A stretch of DNA of 10,864 nucleotides from the NCBI GenBank assembly GCA_003156795.1, contig PMHU01000258.1:157-11020 (forward strand), read 5' to 3'. Below, piece after piece: positions 5,938-10,864 of this stretch. The notes beneath the pieces were generated by a model. It worked only from the letters and a program-made list of their open reading frames with translations, was not told the origin of the DNA and did not search any database. Source of the stretch: Acidimicrobiaceae bacterium. GTDB lineage: Bacteria > Actinomycetota > Acidimicrobiia > Acidimicrobiales > Palsa-688. Made by a program: the position numbers and the translations under genes. Within the stretch, counting starts at the first letter, position 1, and each line of letters begins with the position of its first letter.

Positions 5938-6872
5938 CCCAGGCTCGTTCGAATTGGCTGGTGGATACCGACGGTTTCCATCCCGATCTTGAACGCGTAG
6001 CCCGTTGGTTGCCCCGTGCTCCGGTTGGTCGGCGGACGTTGAGACCCGTGCGCATACTTTCCGGATTACTGGCCGTGATCCCGGCGAAGGATGTCGCGGT
6101 GGAGGCTGTCGGTCCGATCTCGGTACGGGTGCATCGACCGGTGTGGAGCGATCGACCCTTGCCGGCGCTGCTTTGGATCCACGGGGGAGGCTACGTGATC
6201 GGTTCAGCCGCTCAGGATGACGCAGTGTGCCGCCGGTTCGCCGAGAAGCTCGGGATAGTGGTGGCGGCGGTCGAGTATCGGTTGGCGCCTGAGCACCAGT
6301 TTCCCGTACCGCTCCATGACTGCTACGACGCCTTAGCCTGGCTCGCCCGGCAACGATATGTCGACCCGACCCGTGTAGCCGTTGGTGGGGCGAGCGCTGG
6401 CGGCGGACTCGCCGCTGCGTTGGCGTTGCTGACCCACGAGCGGGGTGACCTACAGCTCGCCTTTCAGTTGCTGTCTTACCCGATGCTCGACGATCGTACG
6501 GCGGCGCGCGCCGACGTCGACGAGAGCGGGTTCAGATTGTGGAACCAGAAGGCAAACCGTTTCGGTTGGCAGGCGTACGCCGGTTGCTTACCTGGGTCAG
6601 TCGGCGTCAGCCGGCTCGCCGCACCTGCGCGTTACGACGACCTGTCCGGACTCCCGCCGGCATGGATCGGAGTGGGAACGTTGGATCTCTTCTACCAAGA
6701 AGACATTTCCTACGCGGGTCGGCTTGTGTCGGCCGGCGTCGAGTGTGAGCTGGATGTGGTACCCGGCGCCTTCCACGGTTTCGACGTCGTCCGACCGAAA
6801 GCCGGAGCGTCGCAAGCCTTTCGCTCCGCTCAGGTTGCTGCGCTTTCCGCAGCCCTATTGGCCACCGACTAG
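5934..6872 (+). CDS. alpha/beta hydrolase, hormone-sensitive-lipase-type esterase
   Basis: From the TTG at 5934 the product is 312 residues, the normal length for bacterial HSL-type (family IV) esterases, which cleave short-chain or aromatic carboxyl esters. HGGGY (83-87) forms the oxyanion hole. YRLAPEHQFP (115-124) is the family's second signature. GASAGG (152-157) holds the nucleophile Ser154, GTLDLF (248-253) holds Asp251, and AFHGFD (279-284) holds His281, so the triad is complete. Residues 1-45 would be the cap region. There is no signal peptide, so it should be cytoplasmic, unlike the exported GH3 enzyme it follows. The start is TTG overlapping the GH3 TGA as TTGA, with GGGGAA 7 bases upstream; coupling to the GH3 gene is likely. 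The open frame extends back to 5748 but that part is antisense-free GH3 coding sequence in another frame and has no family match. Substrate is unknown; a deacylase or lactonase role with the glycosidase is inference. Confidence 0.88.
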   Translation: MTQARSNWLVDTDGFHPDLERVARWLPRAPVGRRTLRPVRILSGLLAVIPAKDVAVEAVGPISVRVHRPVWSDRPLPALLWIHGGGYVIGSAAQDDAVCRRFAEKLGIVVAAVEYRLAPEHQFPVPLHDCYDALAWLARQRYVDPTRVAVGGASAGGGLAAALALLTHERGDLQLAFQLLSYPMLDDRTAARADVDESGFRLWNQKANRFGWQAYAGCLPGSVGVSRLAAPARYDDLSGLPPAWIGVGTLDLFYQEDISYAGRLVSAGVECELDVVPGAFHGFDVVRPKAGASQAFRSAQVAALSAALLATD

Positions 6873-6906
6873 AAACAACAACCGGCCACACGCGGCCCAC
6901 GGCGGG

Positions 6907-6921
6907 CTCGGCCCTACCGAG
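6907..6921 (+). terminator. short hairpin after the esterase gene
   Basis: CTCGG (6907-6911) and CCGAG (6917-6921) form a 5-base stem around CCCTA, followed by TTAGT. It lies 35 bases after the esterase stop. It is short and lacks a T run, so it is at best a weak terminator for the GH3-esterase operon. Apart from it and the -10 candidate near 7079, the 220 bases between esterase and regulator show nothing clear. Confidence 0.25.
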
Positions 6922-7078
6922 TTAGTGGCACGAGACCTAACCTCCGCAGGACGGGATTGCGGCGCCGGCACAAGGAACAGGCACAGGGGCTGACAACCGA
7001 CCTCCAGTCGTCGGCCCATTTGGCCCGACCCGATGGGCGCTCGGGGCGCCGGAGGTCGCTCGAACCGGGCCAGGCGGC

Positions 7079-7084
7079 TACGGT
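7079..7084 (+). promoter_or_regulatory. candidate -10 for a leaderless regulator transcript
   Basis: TACGGT fits the actinobacterial TAnnnT -10 and ends 8 bases before the GTG at 7093. That is the distance at which transcription would start on the start codon itself. No Shine-Dalgarno sequence is found before GTG 7093 or before ATG 7033, which agrees with a leaderless transcript. No good -35 is seen, which is common for such promoters. Confidence 0.35.
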
Positions 7085-7092
7085 TTGCTGCC

Positions 7093-9612
7093 GTGATCCG
7101 GTTCGCCGACTGCGAGTTGGACCTGGGTCGCTTTGTCCTGCGGAGGGGCGGCGAGGAAATCAGGATCGAACCCCAGGTGTTCGACGTCCTCGCCTACCTG
7201 GTCGGCCATCGCGGCGCGGTGGTGCGCAAAGAGGAACTGCTTGATGCGGTCTGGGGCGACCGCTTCGTGAGTGAGTCGGCGCTGACGACCCGGATAAAGG
7301 CAGTTCGCCAGGCGGTCGGCGACGACGGGCGCCGGCAATCGATCATCCGGACGGTGCATGGCAAGGGCTATGAATTCGTGGCGACCGCAGTGGAGCACCA
7401 GGAGGATCCGGCGGCGGTCGCCAAGTACCCCACCTCGACCGGGTCATCGATCGCCGTCCCGGTGCAGCCCTTGATCGGCCGGGAGACTGTTCTGGCCCAG
7501 CTCGGCGGCATGGTCGGCGACGGCCGACTGGTCACCCTGGTCGGACCCGGTGGCGTGGGGAAGACCGCCCTGGCCATGGAGCTGGCCCGCACCATCGGCG
7601 ACCAGTTTGACGACGGTGTCTACGTGGTGGAGTTGGTGGGCGTGGTCGACGAGGACGCCACGGCCGCCGCACTGGCCACGGCCATCGACGTCAACCTGCG
7701 GAAGTCGAGCTCCATCGATGATGCCATCGTCGAGCTCCTCCGCCCCCGGCAGAGCCTCCTGGTACTCGACAACTGCGAGCACCTGATCGAGCCCGTGGCC
7801 GAGCTGGTCGCTCGGATCCTGCGCGAGGCTCCCGGCGTCTCGATCGTGGTGACCAGCCGGGAGCCGCTTGCCGTGGCCGGGGAACGGGTCTGGACCGTTG
7901 ACCCTCTGCCGACCGGTCCCGACGACGTCCTCGGCTCGCATCCCAATCTCCACGAGTTGGTCGAGATCCCCGCCGTCGCCCTCTTCGTCGCCCGCGCCGA
8001 GGCCGCCGATCCCTCGTTCGTGGTCGACGAAACAACGGCGCCGTTGGTCGCCGAGATCTGCCGGCGCCTTGACGGGATCCCTTTGGCCATCGAGCTGGCG
8101 GCCGCCCGGGCCCGGGCCATCGGTGTGGCCCAGATCGCCCATCGGCTGGACCAGCGCTTCGGCGTGCTCAAGGCGATTCGCCGGGGGAGTGATCCTCGGC
8201 ACCGCACCATGCACGACGCCATCAGCTGGTCCTACGACTTGCTCGAGCCCGACGAGAAGTCACTGTTCACGGCGCTCTCGGTGTTCGCCGGGTCGTTCGA
8301 TCTGCGTTCGGCCGAGGCCCTGTTACCCGGCAGCGACGCGCTCGACCTCGTCACTCGGCTCACGGAGCGTTCCATGTTGGCCGTGCGACCTGCGGCTGGC
8401 GGTTTGAGACGCTACGAGGTGCTCGAGACCCTACGGGAGTACGGCCGGGCCCGTCTGAGCGACGCCAGGGCGGCCGAACTCTTTACCGCCCACGCCCATC
8501 ATTTTGCCGCCGAGGCGGGAGCGGTGGAGAGAGGGCTTTGTGGTCCGCATGAGGCCGCCGCCATCGATTGGGCTGATTCGTCTCTTGCCGATCTGCGAGC
8601 CGCCCAGCGCTTTGGTCTCGAACTCGGGGACTTAGATGCCACCTTCGGCCTCATCGGCTCTATTCGCGAGTTCGCCATGCGGGCCATGCGCTATGAGGTG
8701 TTCGCCTGGGCGGACTCCGCCTGCCAGGCACCCGGCGCCCTCGAGCATCCGCTGGCTCCCTTGCTGACCGGAATGCGAGCGTACGGGGCCTGGGTCAGGG
8801 GTGAGGTTGAGCTGGCGCTCCGGCTGGCGGAGGAGGCCCGCCACCTGGAGCAGCAGCTGTCCGTCTTTCCCAGCGGCCTGGCCGAACGAACTTTAGGCAA
8901 CGCCGCTCTTGTCGCAGGCGACCCGACACGGTCACACGCCGAGGCCCGCCGCCAGGTCGTTCTGGCCGAGGAGTCCGGCAACCCGTCGCGACTCGTGCAC
9001 GCGTGCTACATGCTGTCCGTGGGCCGCAGCTCCGTCTTTGAATACGAGGAGGCCGACCAGCTCGTGGCCCGGGCGGGCGAGCTGGCCCGGCAGACGGCAT
9101 CGCCGACCGATCTGGCGTCGGCGGCGGTGGCGCGCGGGTTCGCCAGCCAGAGCGAGGAAGCGGCCCTCGAGGCATTTACCGAGAGCGGCCGGATCGCCCG
9201 GACTGCCGGCAACCGTTGGATGCACGCCTTCGCCTACACCGAGGCGAGCGGGCTGCTTGTATCCCAAGGCAACCTCGAGGTTGGTTGCCCGGCTCTCGCC
9301 GACATGGTCGGGGTCTGGTACCAGGCCGGAGACTGGTCGCAGCAGTGGCTCACCCTGTCTCGCTGCGTGATCGCGCTGGACCGGATCGGTGAGCCTGATC
9401 TGGCCATAGAGCTGCTCGGCGCCATAGAGGCCCACGCCATGCTCGGGGTGGCGCCGATGTCCAACGCCCTGCGGGACCTCGTGTTCGCAACCCGGGATCA
9501 GCTCGTCGACTCAGTGGGGGCCGACCGTTCGCACGAGTTGCTGGCCGCTGGCGCGAACTGTCCGGTCGAAGACCTGGTGCTGCGAACCCGACGAGCACTG
9601 GTCGGAGGCTGA
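7093..9612 (+). CDS. STAND-type transcriptional regulator: winged helix, NB-ARC ATPase, helical repeats
   Basis: From GTG 7093 the product has 839 residues. Residues 2-97 are an OmpR/PhoB-type winged helix, with a likely recognition helix at about 60-75 (SESALTTRIKAVRQAVG) and the wing hairpin RTVHGKGYEFV (86-96). An NB-ARC ATPase follows. PLIGRE (126-131) leads to the Walker A loop GPGGVGKT (151-158), Walker B LLVLDN (222-227), VVTSREPL (252-259) and GIPLAIELAAAR (328-339, the GLPL motif). A winged-helix-like segment with MHDAISWSYDLL is at 373-384. The rest, about 480-810, is Ala/Leu-rich helices that look like degenerate TPR repeats and may sense a ligand or partner. Related proteins switch by ATP binding and oligomerise on DNA. 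I prefer GTG 7093 because family members start right at this strand; ATG 7033 would add 20 Arg/Gly-rich residues. It follows the esterase on the same strand, so it may control the GH3 operon; this is inference. Confidence 0.88.
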   Translation: MIRFADCELDLGRFVLRRGGEEIRIEPQVFDVLAYLVGHRGAVVRKEELLDAVWGDRFVSESALTTRIKAVRQAVGDDGRRQSIIRTVHGKGYEFVATAVEHQEDPAAVAKYPTSTGSSIAVPVQPLIGRETVLAQLGGMVGDGRLVTLVGPGGVGKTALAMELARTIGDQFDDGVYVVELVGVVDEDATAAALATAIDVNLRKSSSIDDAIVELLRPRQSLLVLDNCEHLIEPVAELVARILREAPGVSIVVTSREPLAVAGERVWTVDPLPTGPDDVLGSHPNLHELVEIPAVALFVARAEAADPSFVVDETTAPLVAEICRRLDGIPLAIELAAARARAIGVAQIAHRLDQRFGVLKAIRRGSDPRHRTMHDAISWSYDLLEPDEKSLFTALSVFAGSFDLRSAEALLPGSDALDLVTRLTERSMLAVRPAAGGLRRYEVLETLREYGRARLSDARAAELFTAHAHHFAAEAGAVERGLCGPHEAAAIDWADSSLADLRAAQRFGLELGDLDATFGLIGSIREFAMRAMRYEVFAWADSACQAPGALEHPLAPLLTGMRAYGAWVRGEVELALRLAEEARHLEQQLSVFPSGLAERTLGNAALVAGDPTRSHAEARRQVVLAEESGNPSRLVHACYMLSVGRSSVFEYEEADQLVARAGELARQTASPTDLASAAVARGFASQSEEAALEAFTESGRIARTAGNRWMHAFAYTEASGLLVSQGNLEVGCPALADMVGVWYQAGDWSQQWLTLSRCVIALDRIGEPDLAIELLGAIEAHAMLGVAPMSNALRDLVFATRDQLVDSVGADRSHELLAAGANCPVEDLVLRTRRALVGG

Positions 9613-10864
9613 CGCCTTTCCCGTCCTGATGTGTGGCGGGGCACGCGCGTGACGCCTTCGAGGTACTCGACCAGATGATGGCCGAGCTCGACGGCGTCGA
9701 CACCCAACCCGGCGAGCAGGTTGGAACGACGCCGCCGTAGGAAGGGCAGCCCCAGTAGATAGAGGCCGGGCGTGCGGGCGACGCCCCCGTCGTGATCGAC
9801 GCGACCGCGACGGTTGACGGCTCGCCCATCAAGCCACTGGTACTCGGGACGGTAGCCGGTCGCCCAGATCACCGTACCGAAGGTCCTCAGGTCCAGCGCC
9901 GTGGGTTCCGGCAAGGGGTTGGTCGCACGCGGTTCGGTCGGAGGACCGACACAGTCGGCCAGGCCGTGCTCGTCCACCCAATCGTCGATGCGGCGGAGCA
10001 TCCGGGCCTGCTTGAGGTCGGCGTTGGCCACCAGGCTTCCCAGACCACCCGAACACAAGGCGGTGCCGTCGCGAAGGGCCATGAAGCGTCCCACCAGCTG
10101 GCCGCCGAGTTCCTGAACGGAGGCCAGGTCGACTTCCCGTCGATCATCGCTGCCGACCACCTGCACCGACGCATGACGGCGGGCCCGGTCCAGGTCCTCC
10201 ACTTCGTTCCATCGCTCGTCCAGCTGGCCGATTCGGTCCAGCCACCAGTAGATGTCCCGGCCGCGATATGACCTCGGCAGACGGATGTGCTCGCCGACCG
10301 AAATGGTGACGTCGCGCCCGGCGCGCACCAGCTCGTCCGCGATCTGGACCCCGGACGCCGACGCGCCGACCACCAGCACGCGGCCGCGACCGTCGATCTC
10401 CGCCGGTCGCCGGTAGCTCAGGGCGGTCACCTGATAGACCGTGCTTGGCATATCGGCGGCGAAGACCGGTACACGGGGCTCGCTTGATCCACCCGTGGCG
10501 GCGACGACCGCGTCGCAGCGCCAGGACCCCTCGCTCGTGCGCACCTCGAAGCCGGGGTCGGTCGGGCAGACCGCCTCGACCTCGACCCCCGCGTGCAGCG
10601 GTGGGTCGAACGAACGGCGGTAGGCCTCCAGCGTGGCGATCGTCTCGCCCGCGGTCATGTAGCCGTCGGGATCGTCACCCTGGTATGTCGCCCCTGGCAG
10701 GGCGGTCATCCAATTGGGGGTGAGCAGTCGCAGCGAGTCCCATCGCTCGGTTCGCCACGACTGCCCGACCTCGCCCCGTTCGATCAGCACGTGGTCGGTA
10801 CCGGCCTCGGTGAGGTTGTGGCTCATGGCCAGCCCACCGGGGCCGGCGCCGACGATCACGACCG
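9498..10864 (-). CDS. FAD/NAD(P)-dependent oxidoreductase, flavin-monooxygenase-like (5' partial)
   Basis: The frame is open to the window edge. Two more Val codons precede the GTG at 10859, so the true start probably lies just outside; residues are numbered from that GTG. The FAD loop is GAGPGG (4-9) and the acidic residue for ribose is Glu27. A second Rossmann fold for NAD(P)H has VVGASASG (163-170). ATG-type motifs are at 121-123 (ATG) and 333-336 (ATGY), and GLYLLGLPF (365-373) is the C-terminal FAD contact. Total length of about 455 fits flavin-dependent monooxygenase relatives. The FxGxxxH signature of classic FMO and Baeyer-Villiger enzymes is absent; the same place reads YQVTALSYRRP (142-152), as in a less-studied subgroup of putative oxidoreductases. 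The conserved part ends near residue 400. The last 37 residues, Arg/Ser/Pro-rich, are encoded antisense to the regulator's 3' end (115-base overlap). No stop occurs earlier in this frame. Substrate is unknown. Confidence 0.85.
   Translation of the reverse strand, partial: VVIVGAGPGGLAMSHNLTEAGTDHVLIERGEVGQSWRTERWDSLRLLTPNWMTALPGATYQGDDPDGYMTAGETIATLEAYRRSFDPPLHAGVEVEAVCPTDPGFEVRTSEGSWRCDAVVAATGGSSEPRVPVFAADMPSTVYQVTALSYRRPAEIDGRGRVLVVGASASGVQIADELVRAGRDVTISVGEHIRLPRSYRGRDIYWWLDRIGQLDERWNEVEDLDRARRHASVQVVGSDDRREVDLASVQELGGQLVGRFMALRDGTALCSGGLGSLVANADLKQARMLRRIDDWVDEHGLADCVGPPTEPRATNPLPEPTALDLRTFGTVIWATGYRPEYQWLDGRAVNRRGRVDHDGGVARTPGLYLLGLPFLRRRRSNLLAGLGVDAVELGHHLVEYLEGVTRVPRHTSGRERRQPPTSARRVRSTRSSTGQFAPAASNSCERSAPTESTS

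Noticed and set aside
7014..7038. Inverted repeat GCCCAT/ATGGGC that includes the ATG at 7033
   Set aside because: Only 6 bases with a 13-base loop in very GC-rich sequence; not convincing as a regulatory hairpin.
7444..8214. Minus-strand open frames opposite the regulator
   Set aside because: Asp/Gly/Arg-rich shadow translations of the NB-ARC coding region, with no motif of their own.
9610..9658. TGACGCCTT repeated at 9610-9618 and 9650-9658 as a sign of tandem duplication or an attachment site
   Set aside because: The sequence between and beyond the copies does not match, and nine bases are too few to claim.

Overview
The window looks like chromosomal DNA from a high-GC, soil-type member of the Actinomycetota. 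Coding codons mostly end in G or C, start codons include GTG and TTG, Shine-Dalgarno sites are G-rich, and one gene looks leaderless. The family mix (G1 glutamic peptidase, exported GH3 enzyme, winged-helix/NB-ARC regulator) fits that group. A finer placement, for example Acidimicrobiia or Thermoleophilia, is only a guess. I see no rRNA, tRNA, CRISPR array, insertion sequence or phage gene.

Layout. Bases 1-153 hold the last 50 codons of an unidentified plus-strand gene, followed by a small hairpin. Next on the plus strand come a small SRPBCC-fold protein (277-738) and an exported G1-family glutamic peptidase (844-1671) with a strong ribosome binding site and a hairpin after its stop. Convergent to these is a minus-strand two-gene operon, a VOC-fold protein (3237-2812) followed with a 4-base ATGA overlap by a Gfo/Idh/MocA oxidoreductase (2815-1724). 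A 306-base divergent intergenic region (3238-3543) holds a candidate promoter for each direction, an imperfect inverted repeat, and a perfect 10-base inverted repeat made by the two outward-facing ribosome binding sites. The plus strand then carries an exported GH3 glycosidase (3544-5937). A hormone-sensitive-lipase-type alpha/beta hydrolase (5934-6872) overlaps its stop and probably begins with TTG. A large regulator of winged-helix, NB-ARC ATPase and helical-repeat type follows (7093-9612). The right edge holds a minus-strand flavoprotein oxidoreductase (10864-9498) that is cut at its N-terminus by the window and overlaps the regulator's 3' end by 115 bases.

How the genes may work together (inference). 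The central divergent block could be one catabolic unit. The GH3 enzyme would release sugar or aglycone outside the cell, the coupled esterase would remove an acyl group or ester, and the divergent Gfo/Idh/MocA and VOC proteins would act on the product. The regulator downstream could control this unit. Substrates cannot be read from the sequence. The peptidase, SRPBCC protein and flavoprotein show no clear link to it. Most genes belong to known families; what may be new is the arrangement and a few local features listed in the findings.
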